Part shown: piece after piece, positions 26,603 to 36,056 of the stretch
Layout: each line of letters starts with the position of its first letter
Position numbering within the stretch: position 1 is the stretch's first letter
NCBI RefSeq assembly: GCF_022170785.1
Contig: NZ_CP081870.1
Coordinates: 1,414,001-1,478,000 of the forward strand
From: Rossellomorea marisflavi
GTDB taxonomy: Bacteria > Bacillota > Bacilli > Bacillales > Bacillaceae_B
Direction: 5' to 3'
Length of the DNA: 64,000 nucleotides
Made by a program: the position numbers and the translations under genes
The notes under the pieces: generated by a model
What the model was told of the DNA's origin: nothing
Database searches by the model: none
The model's input: the letters and a program-made list of their open reading frames with translations, nothing else

Positions 26603-27433
26603 ATGATTAAAAACCTTGCAAGTACGAAGACGTTACATAATGGCTTAGAAATTCCGTTTGTAGGTCTTGGAGTCTATAAAATGAAAAACCCGGAAGAAAC
26701 AGTCAACGCCGTGCGGACGGCGATTGAAACCGGCTACCGTTCCGTCGATACGGCTGCTGTTTACGGAAATGAAGAAGAAGTCGGGCAGGGAGTAAGGGAT
26801 TCCGGAGTCAATCGTGAAGATCTTTTTATCACATCAAAGGTATGGAATGCCGATCAAGGCTATGACTCGACACTAAGTGCATTCGATGAGAGCCTGAAGA
26901 AGCTTCAGATGGACTATCTCGACCTTTACCTGATCCACTGGCCGGTGGAAGGGAAATACAAAGATACGTGGAAAGCACTTGAGCGTCTTCATGGGGAAGG
27001 ATTGATCAAGTCGATCGGGGTAAGCAACTTCCATCAGCATCATCTTGAAGATCTGTTAGCCGGAAGCAATGAAAAACCGGTCCTCAATCAGATCGAAACA
27101 CATCCTCGCTTGAGTCAGGAACCATTGAGGGAGTTCTGTTCGTCCCATTCCATTGCCGTCGAGGCGTGGTCACCGATTGCACAGGGGCGTGTGCTTCACG
27201 AACCGACGCTGAATCACATCGCCAAGAAGCATGGTAAGTCAGCGGCTCAGATTGTTCTGAGATGGCATCTTCAAAATGATGTGATCATCATTCCAAAATC
27301 GGTACATGCCAATCGAATCGAAGAGAATGCAAATCTGTTTGACTTTGAACTGTCATTGGATGAAATGAACCAGATCAACAGTCTCAATCAGAATGAACGG
27401 TTCGGACCAGACCCTGATCATTTTGATTTTTAA
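26603..27433 (+). CDS. yvgN: Aldo/keto reductase, glyoxal/methylglyoxal reductase YvgN-like
   Basis: 276 residues, same length as B. subtilis YvgN, an NADPH-dependent reductase of glyoxal and methylglyoxal. The tetrad is visible: Asp in SVDTAAVYGNEEEVG (D about 49, Y about 54), Lys in FITSKVWN (about 79) and His in YLIHWP (about 112). The NADP-binding end contains IIPKSVHANRIEENANLFDF. AGGAGGG precedes the ATG. A hairpin repeat element begins 4 bases after the stop and may terminate the transcript. Confidence 0.9.
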   Translation: MIKNLASTKTLHNGLEIPFVGLGVYKMKNPEETVNAVRTAIETGYRSVDTAAVYGNEEEVGQGVRDSGVNREDLFITSKVWNADQGYDSTLSAFDESLKKLQMDYLDLYLIHWPVEGKYKDTWKALERLHGEGLIKSIGVSNFHQHHLEDLLAGSNEKPVLNQIETHPRLSQEPLREFCSSHSIAVEAWSPIAQGRVLHEPTLNHIAKKHGKSAAQIVLRWHLQNDVIIIPKSVHANRIEENANLFDFELSLDEMNQINSLNQNERFGPDPDHFDF

Positions 27434-27436
27434 TAG

Positions 27437-27666
27437 TAGATTGGGATAAAAGCCTAATGAAGAGCATGCTCGTAGTAGGTTCTAAATACCCCTCATGATT
27501 ACCATGCAAGATTCCGCTTCAAGCAGGATTCTTCTTCGTGCACTCCAATCAACCGATAGAAACAATCGCAATGATCATGAAACAAATAAAACCCGAATGG
27601 ATATGTCTTATCGTAGACAAATCCATTCGGGTTTTGCTATGACTAAATCAATTTTGTCTTAGCCTC
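27437..27666. repeat. MITE-like hairpin element, long form (copy 2)
   Basis: Left end TAGATTGGGATAAAAG, right end TTTTGTCTTAGCCTC: imperfect terminal inverted repeats. The interior contains GTGCACTCCAATCAACCGATAGAAACAAT and TCATGAAACAAATAAAACCCGAA, then a hairpin (AAAACCCGAATGGAT / ATCCATTCGGGTTTT), all shared with copy 40273. It is 58 bp shorter than that copy because the GC-rich core hairpin is mostly missing. It fills the gap between convergent genes. Confidence 0.85.
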
Positions 27667-27711
27667 TCGTTCCTGTTATTCCTTTTTATCCTTATGAGCC
27701 CGTCTGCTGAC

Positions 27712-28608
27712 TCAATCCTCCCAGTTCAGCTCGGCAATGTCCGAACACGATGCATGGCATGAAATCGTTTCCCCGGTCAGTGGGTGGGGGAAGACGATGG
27801 AGGAGGCGTGAAGGGCCTGTCTCTTGTAAACGGGGGTACCTTCATAGAGGAGATCGCCCGCCAGAGGATGTCCGAGTGAACTCATATGGACCCTGATCTG
27901 ATGGGTCCTTCCAGTTTTTAGCTGGAGAGTCAGGAATGTCTTGTCTTTTTGTTTGGAGACGACTTTAAAGTGAGTGATAGCCTCCTGCCCGCTGGCCGAC
28001 ACCCTTCTCCTTGTTGGATGGTGACGATCCCTTCCGATGGGATCGGTGATGGATCCTTTGTTTTTTTTAAGTGAGCCCTGGGCTACTGCATGATAGGTCC
28101 TTTTGACTTTTCTCTCTGAAAGGAGGCGGTCCAGGATGGCCTTGCTTAATGGATCTTTCGCAAATAGCACGGCACCGGACGTATCTTTATCGAGACGATG
28201 GACATGAAGCACATTCGCTGATTTGCCTGAAGCCTGGATATGGAAGGCCACCAGATTCGCCAGGGTGTCAGTGTCATCAGGACCATTCGGATGGGTATCG
28301 ATGCCGGCGGGCTTATTGACGACAATTACATGTTCATCCTCATATAGAACGTCAAGCTCCCCGTATGTCGGATTCACATTCAGTTCCAAGTCTTTAAATA
28401 GAGGAAGCTGCAGGCGGTCTCCTCCTTTAAGGGGCTCATCCCATCCGGCAACCTCACCATTGATTTTTACTTCCTTGCTCATTCGCATGGAGTGGATCCA
28501 CTTTTTAGGGGAATTCCATTTTTCTTTCAGAATTATTTCAATCGTTACATTTTTCCAGTTTTCAGGAATGGTTAGTTCAAATTGATCACCTATACGTCTT
28601 GTTTTCAT
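27712..28608 (-). CDS. yhcT: RluA-family pseudouridine synthase, YhcT-like
   Basis: 298 residues. It converts specific uridines of ribosomal or other RNA to pseudouridine. The catalytic block is HVHRLDKDTSGAVLFAKD (about residues 137-154, Asp in RLDKDTSG), with further RluA motifs VVNKPAGIDTHP (about 95-106) and TGRTHQIRVHMSSLGHPLAGD (about 228-248). An S4-like N-terminal part precedes. The start is ATG 28608 with AAAGGAGC upstream; the TTG at 28611 is less likely. The divergent neighbour is yhcU-like, the same gene pair as in B. subtilis. Confidence 0.88.
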   Translation of the reverse strand: MKTRRIGDQFELTIPENWKNVTIEIILKEKWNSPKKWIHSMRMSKEVKINGEVAGWDEPLKGGDRLQLPLFKDLELNVNPTYGELDVLYEDEHVIVVNKPAGIDTHPNGPDDTDTLANLVAFHIQASGKSANVLHVHRLDKDTSGAVLFAKDPLSKAILDRLLSERKVKRTYHAVAQGSLKKNKGSITDPIGRDRHHPTRRRVSASGQEAITHFKVVSKQKDKTFLTLQLKTGRTHQIRVHMSSLGHPLAGDLLYEGTPVYKRQALHASSIVFPHPLTGETISCHASCSDIAELNWED

Positions 28609-28787
28609 CAAAAAGCTCCTTTAGACGACAAAATTCATGGTTTGAATCATGTAATTCAGCCTATATCTTTGTATTTAACGATGTTGCCGTGGGTATAATT
28701 ACCACCTGAGCACTCATAGAACTATGTTATCCTTAATATAATCCATTACATAAAGATTACAATCATGACAAAAAAGGTGGGCTACAG

Positions 28788-29183
28788 GTGAAAATCTTAA
28801 TCGCGTCGACTCCCGAACAAGAAGAGAAGATTCAGGAGCTAATCGAGTATATGTATTGTACCGTGTTTCCTGATTATTTCACAGACGATGAAATTAGACA
28901 AATGGATGACTTGAAGGTTTTACATACCCATGTGCATGAAGTGGAATATGTAGGGACGCTGAAAGAAGCGTTTCAGATCATCTCAAGTCTTCAAACACTG
29001 ATTGCCATCATTGAAACAGGTAGCGAAGAAAAGGTATACAGGGAAATGTTCGCTCATAATGCCGGGATCCTTCGGGGATTTGGTATATCCTTTCCTTTCT
29101 CGTTTGATCAATTCTCGGAAGGTCATGACTGTGATAATCATATCAGCCTGTATGCAAAGCCGGCTAATCAACTTTTAATTTGA
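28788..29183 (+). CDS. yhcU: YhcU-like protein (DUF5365)
   Basis: 131 residues, no membrane segments or signal peptide. Notable runs are TPEQEEKIQELIEYMYCTVFPDYFTDDEI at the N-terminus and FQIISSLQTLIAIIE in the middle. Its length and position next to the yhcT-like gene match B. subtilis YhcU, a protein of unknown function. It starts at GTG, preceded by AAGGTGGG at 7-8 bases. The assignment rests on synteny and remembered sequence. Confidence 0.75.
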   Translation: MKILIASTPEQEEKIQELIEYMYCTVFPDYFTDDEIRQMDDLKVLHTHVHEVEYVGTLKEAFQIISSLQTLIAIIETGSEEKVYREMFAHNAGILRGFGISFPFSFDQFSEGHDCDNHISLYAKPANQLLI

Positions 29184-29298
29184 TTTTATCTGAATAATCA
29201 ATTAAATAGGTTTAGCATCATCAATGAGGGGTATACATCTACTACCAGTAATCTTGAGAATTCCTCATATTCTCGATCAGAAATTCCTCCTCATTGAA

Positions 29299-29337
29299 AG
29301 GAGCTGACCCGTGAAGGGCCAGCTCCTCTTTTTTTAT
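29299..29337. terminator. Intrinsic terminator between convergent genes
   Basis: AGGAGCTG-ACCC-GTGAA-GGG-C-CAGCTCCT with CTTTTTTT on the right side. It is strongest for rightward transcripts. It also abuts the stop codon of the leftward thioredoxin gene. Confidence 0.8.
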
Positions 29338-29804
29338 TCTTTTGCATATTCATTAAAGAATGCTTCGAAATCTTCCTTCGACTGTTCCCCGACGAGCCTT
29401 GCTTCTTCTTTTCCGTTCTTGAACTGGACAAGGGTCGGAGTTGCTTCGATATTGTAATCATTCCAACCTTGCTGGAATTCCAATAGATTATATTGAACCA
29501 TGTCGACATCCATATCCTTGGCCAATGGAGCGAGGGTTGGAGTGGTGCGTTTGCAATGCACGCAATCGGAAGCATAGAAGTACACGGTCACATCTTCTTT
29601 GTTATCGAGTTTTTCTTTCAAATCATCGGGCAGGATGACGTTTTGATAGTTCGGGTCGTCGAGGAGATCCACGGTCGCAGGTTTTAGTTTATCTTTCTTG
29701 AACATATTTCCTTCGGCTTTCTGACTGTTTTGCATGCTCGTAATGATAGCGATCCCTCCGAAGAGTAGAACGATGACGGCAAGAAAAATGATGACTTTCT
29801 TCAA
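29334..29804 (-). CDS. Membrane-anchored thioredoxin-like protein
   Basis: 156 residues. An N-terminal signal anchor (VIIFLAVIVLLFGGIAII, about residues 4-21) places the thioredoxin domain outside the membrane. The active site is CVHC within VYFYASDCVHCKRTTPTLAPLAKD (about residues 74-97), with the cis-Pro in EATPTLVQF. It sits directly downstream of bdbC and would be a partner in extracellular disulfide exchange, in the place of the DsbA-like BdbD; unlike BdbD it is a short, classic thioredoxin fold. It starts with TTG adjoining the bdbC stop (TAATTG), with GGAGG 7 bases upstream. Confidence 0.85.
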   Translation of the reverse strand: MKKVIIFLAVIVLLFGGIAIITSMQNSQKAEGNMFKKDKLKPATVDLLDDPNYQNVILPDDLKEKLDNKEDVTVYFYASDCVHCKRTTPTLAPLAKDMDVDMVQYNLLEFQQGWNDYNIEATPTLVQFKNGKEEARLVGEQSKEDFEAFFNEYAKE

Positions 29805-30230
29805 TTAGTGATCCTCCTTCAGTGTTTTCAGAACCAGCAGGCTCATGATGAAAATGATGATGAATCCAGTTAATGCAAGGAATGGAATCGTGACGAATCC
29901 CATCCAGTTGATGTATTCACCCGTGCACGGTACCCTGCCGCAGGCCGGGGCACTATCGGACAGGAAGCTTACTTTTTGAATTGAATAGTGATAAAGGGAA
30001 ACCAGTGTACCGATGCCGGATAAAATCATGGAATATAATGCCATTTTGAAGTCTTTCCGTACATAGGCAATCCCGAGTATGATCACCATGGGATACATGA
30101 GGATCCGTTGATACCAGCAAAGCTCACACGGCTCGTACTTCATGATTTCAGAAAAGTACAAACTGCCCAGCATGGCAATCAGGGAAGTGGCCCATGCGGT
30201 GAAGAATAGAGAATCCGCTTTTTTATTCAT
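29805..30230 (-). CDS. bdbC: DsbB-family disulfide oxidoreductase BdbC
   Basis: 141 residues with four membrane helices. The quinone-linked active site is CELC in MKYEPCELCWYQRILMYP (about residues 31-48), and the second cysteine pair is in ACGRVPCTGEYINWMG (about residues 96-111). It re-oxidises an extracellular thiol oxidoreductase and passes electrons to quinone. It is co-transcribed with the membrane thioredoxin gene; AGAAAGG precedes the ATG. Confidence 0.92.
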   Translation of the reverse strand: MNKKADSLFFTAWATSLIAMLGSLYFSEIMKYEPCELCWYQRILMYPMVIILGIAYVRKDFKMALYSMILSGIGTLVSLYHYSIQKVSFLSDSAPACGRVPCTGEYINWMGFVTIPFLALTGFIIIFIMSLLVLKTLKEDH

Positions 30231-30477
30231 CCCTTTCTCCTTTCTTCAAGTATTCTATCAAATTATAGTATGGGTTTATTATAAATGTAAAATGCGAAAT
30301 TTTTGTGTGGGATGATAAAAAAATCATGTCAATTACATGAATGATCGCATTATGCATATGCAGTAAGGTATTTTTCTTCTCCTTCAATCATGGTATTTGA
30401 TAGAATAAACATGAAGTTCGTTTAAAACGAGCAGGATATGTGGTATATAGGAAAGATGAAGAAGGAGTCGATCATGA

Positions 30478-32019
30478 ATGGCAGAAAAGCTCGATTTATC
30501 CCAATTTGAGAAGAAAATGATTATCCGTCCCATGGAGTACGGGGACATTGAACATATCATCAAGATGCAGGAGGTCTGCTTCCCAGGCATGGATCCGTGG
30601 AAAGTGGAACATCTTGAAAGCCATCTGGATATCTTCCAGGAAGGGCAGCTTGTTGCGGTACTCGATGGCGAGATCATCGGTTCCTGCTCAAGTCTCATCA
30701 TCAACTTCGATGAGTACGACGACCGTCATACATGGGACGACGTGACGGACAACGGGTACATCACAAACCATAACCCGGAAGGTTATAACCTTTATGGAAT
30801 CGAGGTCATGGTTCATCCTGAATATCGACGGATGAAGGTCGGTCACCGTTTGTACGAGGCAAGGAAGGAGCTTGCACGTCAGTTGAATCTGAAGAGTATC
30901 ATCATCGGGGGGCGCATCCCGAACTTCTATAAGCACTCGGATGAAATGTCCCCGAGGGATTACGTAGATGCGGTAAGCCTCCATAAAATCTACGACCCGG
31001 TGCTTTCCTTCCAGCTTCTGAACGGGTTCACCCTCATGCGTATCAACCCGAATTATCTTCCGGATGACAAGCGTTCGCAGAAGTATGCCACCCTCATGGA
31101 GTGGAACAACGTAGACTATCGTCCGTTGAGTAAGCGACACTTCAAGACGAGCCATCCGGTCAGGATCTGTGTGGTCCAATACATGATGAGGAAGATTTCA
31201 TCCTTTGAAGAGTTTGCCAACCAGGTTGAATACTTTACCGATGTAGCAAGCGATGCAAAGTCTGACTTTGTTGTCTTCCCTGAGATCTTCACTACGGAGT
31301 TGATGTCATTCCTAAACATCAAGTCCCCGAGTCTTGCCGTCCGGAAGCTTACAGATTTTACTGAGGAGTATATCGAACTCTTCACGGATCTTGCGGTACG
31401 CTATAATGTGAACATCATCGGAGGATCCCACTTCGTGAAAGAAGAGAATGATGAAATATACAATATCGCTTACCTCTTCAGACGCGATGGAACAATTGAA
31501 AAGCAATACAAGATCCATATCACACCGAATGAGCGCAAATGGTGGGGAATCAGTGCTGGTGACACCGTGCGTGTATTCGATACGGACTGTGGCAAGATCG
31601 CCATCCAGATCTGTTACGATATTGAATTCCCCGAGCTTGCCAGGATCGCGACGGATAAAGGGGCCAAGATCATCTTCACCCCGTTCTGTACCGAAGACCG
31701 TCAAGGGTACCTCAGGGTGCGCTACTGTTCACAGGCACGTGCGGTTGAGAACCAGATCTATACCGTCATTTCCGGTACGGTCGGCAATCTTCCACAAACG
31801 GAAAATATGGATATCCAATACGCCCAGTCCGGCATCTTCGCTCCATCCGATTTCGAATTTGCACGTGACGGGATCGTAGGTGAAACCAACCCGAACATCG
31901 AGATGGTCATGATCGGGGATGTGGACCTCGAAGTCCTTCGCCGCCAGCGGCAATCAGGAACGGTCCGTCAACTGAAAGACCGCCGTCATGATGTGTACGG
32001 CATCTCTTATAAAAAATGA
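30478..32019 (+). CDS. yhcX: GNAT-nitrilase fusion protein YhcX
   Basis: 513 residues, exactly the length remembered for B. subtilis YhcX. The N-terminal ~220 residues are a GNAT acetyltransferase (IIRPMEYGDIEHIIKMQ, then GIEVMVHPEYRRMKVGHRLY). The rest is a carbon-nitrogen hydrolase with the complete triad: Glu in VVFPEIFTTE (about 268), Lys in KQYKIHITPNE (about 345) and Cys in IQICYDIEFPE (about 378). A two-step acetyl-transfer/amidase reaction is implied but the substrate is unknown. AAGGAG lies 11 bases before ATG 30478. A hairpin repeat follows 6 bases after the stop. Confidence 0.92.
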   Translation: MAEKLDLSQFEKKMIIRPMEYGDIEHIIKMQEVCFPGMDPWKVEHLESHLDIFQEGQLVAVLDGEIIGSCSSLIINFDEYDDRHTWDDVTDNGYITNHNPEGYNLYGIEVMVHPEYRRMKVGHRLYEARKELARQLNLKSIIIGGRIPNFYKHSDEMSPRDYVDAVSLHKIYDPVLSFQLLNGFTLMRINPNYLPDDKRSQKYATLMEWNNVDYRPLSKRHFKTSHPVRICVVQYMMRKISSFEEFANQVEYFTDVASDAKSDFVVFPEIFTTELMSFLNIKSPSLAVRKLTDFTEEYIELFTDLAVRYNVNIIGGSHFVKEENDEIYNIAYLFRRDGTIEKQYKIHITPNERKWWGISAGDTVRVFDTDCGKIAIQICYDIEFPELARIATDKGAKIIFTPFCTEDRQGYLRVRYCSQARAVENQIYTVISGTVGNLPQTENMDIQYAQSGIFAPSDFEFARDGIVGETNPNIEMVMIGDVDLEVLRRQRQSGTVRQLKDRRHDVYGISYKK

Positions 32020-32025
32020 ATGATC

Positions 32026-32102
32026 GAGGCTGAGACAAACATGTTTTAGTCATAGTAAAACCCGAATCATTTGCCTACGATAGAGCAAATGATTCGGGTT
32101 TT
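32026..32102 (+). repeat. Hairpin repeat element, short form (copy 3)
   Basis: GAGGCTGAGACAAAC, then TTTTAGTCATAGTAAAACCCGAA and an 18-bp perfect hairpin (inner arms TCATTTGC/GCAAATGA, loop CTACGATAGA). It has the same orientation as copy 1 and the opposite of copies 2 and 4. The remainder of the ~400-bp gap before pgcA (32103-32418) shows no gene I can support. Confidence 0.85.
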
Positions 32103-32418
32103 AAATTCGTTTAATGAACATTCAAATTTCATCGTTTCCAGCGGTTGCACGGAGATCATGAGCGGTATTAAGCTCCTATACTGATCGTGCTCGGCTTTAA
32201 AGGGGCCTTTTTTAGTTTTGCCCCACCCCCTTCCATCGTGAAGGATCTTATCATAATAAAAATGGCATTAGCTCATGGTTTTTTTGAAAAATATCCCACT
32301 GAACCGGGCCGAAAGTATGCTACTATAGAAAAGCAAACCCTGCTCCTCCATTTAAGGAGGATTTACGGGTGAAGGGCTAGAATAATACAAACACAAAGCC
32401 TATTAGGAGGGGATTCAG

Positions 32419-34170
32419 ATGAGTTGGAAAGCAGCATGGGAAAAGTGGAGTGGATTCTCTGGACTGGATGAAGAGATGGGGAATGCCCTTCTTTCGATCA
32501 ATGATGATGAGAAGGCCCTCGAAGATGCGTTCTATAAAGACCTTGAGTTCGGTACAGGGGGCATGCGAGGGGAAATAGGCCCGGGAACGAACCGGATGAA
32601 TGTCTACACTGTCAGGAAAGCGTCTGAAGGACTTGCCCGTTACATAGAAGATCAAGGAGAGGAAGCGAAGGGGCGCGGTGTGGTGATCGCCTATGATTCA
32701 CGGCATAAGTCGCCTGAATTCGCCATGGAGTCTGCCAAGACCTTGGCGACTCACGGGATCCAGACATATGTGTTCGATGAATTGGCTCCGACACCGGAGT
32801 TATCTTTTGCCCTCAGGACGCTGAATGCTTTCTCGGGAATCGTCGTCACGGCGAGTCATAATCCCCCTGAATATAATGGCTACAAAGTATATGGCGAAGA
32901 CGGGGCCCAGCTTCCGCCTCTTGAAGCAGATGAAGTGATCAGAAGGGTCAATGAAGTAGAGGATGAGCTGGTGATCAAGGTGCTTCCTGAAGAAGAATTG
33001 AAGCAAAAAGGTCTGATCAAGATGATCGGGGATGAAATTGATCAATCTTACCTTGAGCATCTTCTCACGATTTCGGAAAAACCACAGATCGCTACGGAAG
33101 TCGATCTCAAGATCGTCTTCACGCCCCTTCATGGAACCGGTCTGAAAATGGCAGAACGCGGCCTTAAGGCCCTAGGCTACCAGCATGTCCATATCGTAAA
33201 GGGGCAGGCTGTTCCGGATCCGGAATTTACGACGGTTGCTTCGCCTAATCCGGAAGAAAGGAAAGCCTTCGAATATGCCATCCGTCTAGGGAAAGAGATC
33301 GATGCTGATATCCTGATCGCTACCGACCCCGATGCTGATCGCTTGGGAGTCGCAGTGAAAGGTGGAGGCGGGGAATATATCCTCCTTACGGGTAATCAGA
33401 CTGGCGCGATCCTGATGGACTATGTACTGGCAAGGAAGCAGGAGAAGAATCAGCTCCCTGCGAACGGAAGGGTATTCAAAACGATCGTAACGTCCGAACT
33501 TGGGCGGAAGGTAGCCGAGCACTACGGCGCTTCTGTCGAGGATGTCTTGACGGGTTTCAAGTTCATCGGCGAAAAGATCAAAGCATACGAACAATCGGGT
33601 GAACATACCTTCCTCTTCGGATATGAAGAAAGCTACGGGTATTTGATCGGTGATTTTGCCCGCGATAAAGATGCCATCCAGGCCGTCCTCATGGCAGCGG
33701 AAGCAGCGGCCTACTACAAGGCGCAGGGAAAAACGCTCCAAGATGTACTTAATGAACTGTATGAGCGTCACGGGTATTACCAGGAGGGACTGCAAAGCAT
33801 GACCCTTAAAGGGAAAGAGGGAGCCGAACAGATCCAGGGTATCCTCAAGGATTTCCGTGCTGATCCCCTTAAGGAAATTGCAGGAAGAAAGGTAGTCACT
33901 GCTGAAGATTATGCGAGCGGTGAGAGGACCAATCTCCTGACAGGTGAAAAAGAAACCATCGATCTCCCTTCTTCAAATGTGTTGAAGTATTTCTTGGATA
34001 ATGGATCATGGGTATGTCTCCGTCCATCGGGGACCGAACCGAAAATCAAGTTTTATTTCAGCGTGGTCGGTGAGACAAAGCAGGAGAGCGACGAATTGCT
34101 GCATGTCATCCAGGAAGACTTCATGGTGAACGTTGAAGGGAAGATGCAAGCGAAAGCAGGGAAGGCTTGA
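32419..34170 (+). CDS. pgcA: Alpha-phosphoglucomutase
   Basis: 583 residues, the family length. It interconverts glucose-1-phosphate and glucose-6-phosphate, feeding UDP-glucose for glycolipids and teichoic acid. The phosphoserine loop is [19 protein letters not shown] (about residues 145-163), the metal loop [11 protein letters not shown] (about 305-315), the sugar-binding loop GYEESYGYL (about 401-409) and the phosphate-binding [12 protein letters not shown] near the C-terminus. GGAGGGG precedes the ATG. In B. subtilis pgcA (yhxB) is followed by yhcY-yhcZ-yhdA, as here. Confidence 0.93.
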   Translation: MSWKAAWEKWSGFSGLDEEMGNALLSINDDEKALEDAFYKDLEFGTGGMRGEIGPGTNRMNVYTVRKASEGLARYIEDQGEEAKGRGVVIAYDSRHKSPEFAMESAKTLATHGIQTYVFDELAPTPELSFALRTLNAFSGIVVTASHNPPEYNGYKVYGEDGAQLPPLEADEVIRRVNEVEDELVIKVLPEEELKQKGLIKMIGDEIDQSYLEHLLTISEKPQIATEVDLKIVFTPLHGTGLKMAERGLKALGYQHVHIVKGQAVPDPEFTTVASPNPEERKAFEYAIRLGKEIDADILIATDPDADRLGVAVKGGGGEYILLTGNQTGAILMDYVLARKQEKNQLPANGRVFKTIVTSELGRKVAEHYGASVEDVLTGFKFIGEKIKAYEQSGEHTFLFGYEESYGYLIGDFARDKDAIQAVLMAAEAAAYYKAQGKTLQDVLNELYERHGYYQEGLQSMTLKGKEGAEQIQGILKDFRADPLKEIAGRKVVTAEDYASGERTNLLTGEKETIDLPSSNVLKYFLDNGSWVCLRPSGTEPKIKFYFSVVGETKQESDELLHVIQEDFMVNVEGKMQAKAGKA

Positions 34171-34189
34171 TGCCTTCCTTCTTTTTTTG
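34158..34189 (+). terminator. Intrinsic terminator after pgcA
   Basis: GGAAGGC-TTGAT-GCCTTCC followed by TTCTTTTTTT; the stop codon lies in the loop. Confidence 0.85.
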
Positions 34190-34288
34190 TGGAAAGTCAG
34201 ACAAAAGTCGTAGCGGGCATGGGACCTTCAGCGAATGCTCATGGGCTGAAAGGAGTTATACTAGAGAGGAGAAGAAAGGACGAATACG

Positions 34289-35398
34289 ATGAACGAAGGA
34301 TCAAATATCGAACTTTTAAAAGAAATTGCCGAATTGTTGAACACCGAGACTGAGATGGAGTCCATGATGAGCGAGGCGTTGAATAAGTTGATCAACGGGA
34401 CGGTATTCACGAGCGGATGGATCTTTTTCATTGATGATCAAGGGAAACATGAGATGGTCTCTCAACAGAACCTTCCCGCATCTTTGACAGAGCGGGGCTG
34501 TGAACGTATGAAAGAAGGCGGTTGCTGGTGCGTCAACCGGTTCATCAAAGGGAAGCTTACCAAGGCGACGAATATCATTGAATGCCTGCGAATTGAAAAA
34601 GCAATCGAAGAAGATCCCAATGCGACAAACGATATCCTTTATCATGCAACGGTTCCTCTTCAGTCCGGGCAGGAATCGTTTGGTTTATTGAATATGGCAG
34701 CACCCCATAAGACCCATTACTCCCATGAGGAGCTAGCTCTATTGGAGTCGGTCGCTTTCCAAATCGGTTCCGCGATCAAGAGGATCACGTTGACAAAGAA
34801 AGAGCAGGAACTTGCCCTGATCGGGGAAAGGAACCGGTTGGCAAGGGACCTCCATGATTCCGTGAATCAGCTCCTCTTTTCCCTCACATTGACGGCAAGG
34901 GGCGGTTCGGCTATGACGGATGATCAGGATGTCAAGGATACGTTCCAGACGATCCAGGGCATGGCGCAGGAAGCCCTGTCAGAAATGAGGGCATTGATCT
35001 GGCAATTGAAGCCTCACGGACTTGAGAATGGACTTGTCCAAGCGGTCAGGGGCTATGCGGATATGCTCGGGCTGAAGTTAGATGCGGAGATTCAGGGTCT
35101 GGCATGTTTGGACTCCAAATATGAAGAAGCGCTTTGGAGGGTAAGCCAGGAAGCACTGAATAATTGCAAGAAGCATGCAGGTGTCCAGTCAGTGCGATAC
35201 CGGTTGACGAGATTGCCAGAACTTGTGGAGCTGAACATCGAGGATTGTGGCTATGGTTTCCATTACGATCCATCCAATTCCCTGCCGTCCGTGGGCCTTC
35301 AGGGAATGAAGGAGCGGATCAAGGCGGTCGGGGGCAGCCTCACAATCGATTCAGAACTCGGAAAGGGTACGGTCCTCTCCGTGAAGATACCATGTTAG
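34289..35398 (+). CDS. yhcY: GAF-domain sensor histidine kinase YhcY
   Basis: 369 residues, soluble. An N-terminal GAF domain (about residues 10-165) contains a cysteine cluster (GCERMKEGGCWC and later IIECLR), suggesting a metal, heme or redox cofactor. Next come the HisKA_3 dimerisation helix ERNRLARDLHDSVNQLLFSL (His near 191) and the HATPase with NNCKKHAG and VGLQGMKERIKAVGGSL. This is the NarX/DegS/LiaS type that pairs with NarL-family regulators. It overlaps the ribosome site of the next gene. The signal is unknown. Confidence 0.88.
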   Translation: MNEGSNIELLKEIAELLNTETEMESMMSEALNKLINGTVFTSGWIFFIDDQGKHEMVSQQNLPASLTERGCERMKEGGCWCVNRFIKGKLTKATNIIECLRIEKAIEEDPNATNDILYHATVPLQSGQESFGLLNMAAPHKTHYSHEELALLESVAFQIGSAIKRITLTKKEQELALIGERNRLARDLHDSVNQLLFSLTLTARGGSAMTDDQDVKDTFQTIQGMAQEALSEMRALIWQLKPHGLENGLVQAVRGYADMLGLKLDAEIQGLACLDSKYEEALWRVSQEALNNCKKHAGVQSVRYRLTRLPELVELNIEDCGYGFHYDPSNSLPSVGLQGMKERIKAVGGSLTIDSELGKGTVLSVKIPC

Positions 35399-35411
35399 GA
35401 GGTAGAAGGGA

Positions 35412-36053
35412 TTGATCAAGATATTGATTGTTGATGATCACCACGTTGTCAGGAGAGGGCTTGCCTTCTTCTTGAAAACGCAGAAGGATATGGATATCAT
35501 CGGAGAAGCGAAAAACGGGAAGGAAGCTGTTGAAATGGCATCAGCCCTTGATCCAGATATCATCCTCATGGATCTAATGATGCCGGAGATGGATGGAATC
35601 GAAGCAACTAGAAGAATCAAGGCTGTCCACCCTGGAATCCAGATCATGATGCTCACGAGCTTTTCTGATCAGGACCAGGTTGTTCCCGCCATCGAAGCAG
35701 GGGCAGGAGGATATCAACTCAAGGATATTGAGCCTGATGAGCTGGTCAAAAGCATCAGAAAGCTCTTATCCGGAGAAAATTCCCTTCATCCGAAAGCAAC
35801 GAACCATCTTTTGACTAGAATCACCAAAAAAGAACCGCCCAATAAAATCCATGAGCTCACAAGAAGGGAATCAGAGGTGCTCAAGGAACTGACCAAAGGG
35901 AAGAGCAATAAAGAGATCGCCTCGAGCCTTTTTATCACAGAGAAGACGGTGAAGACCCATATCTCCAATATCTTCTCTAAGCTTGAGGTGACCGACAGGA
36001 CGCAGGCAGCCCTCTACGCCGTTAAAAATCAGCTTGCATGGAAGGATGAATGA
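35412..36053 (+). CDS. yhcZ: NarL-family response regulator YhcZ
   Basis: 213 residues. The receiver domain (ILIVDDHHVVRRG, phospho-acceptor Asp in DIILMDLMMPEMDG near residue 54, Lys in YQLKDIEPDEL) is joined to a LuxR-type helix-turn-helix (ELTRRESEVLKELTKGKSNKEIASSLFITEKTVKTHISNIFSKL, about residues 143-186). It starts at TTG 35412, with AGGAGG 9 bases upstream embedded in the end of yhcY. It is the cognate partner of the YhcY kinase. Confidence 0.92.
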   Translation: MIKILIVDDHHVVRRGLAFFLKTQKDMDIIGEAKNGKEAVEMASALDPDIILMDLMMPEMDGIEATRRIKAVHPGIQIMMLTSFSDQDQVVPAIEAGAGGYQLKDIEPDELVKSIRKLLSGENSLHPKATNHLLTRITKKEPPNKIHELTRRESEVLKELTKGKSNKEIASSLFITEKTVKTHISNIFSKLEVTDRTQAALYAVKNQLAWKDE

Positions 36054-36056
36054 ATT

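Noticed and set aside
32187-32372. 61-codon frame between the hairpin element and pgcA
   Set aside because: No ribosome site, unlikely composition, and the region just precedes the pgcA promoter/leader.
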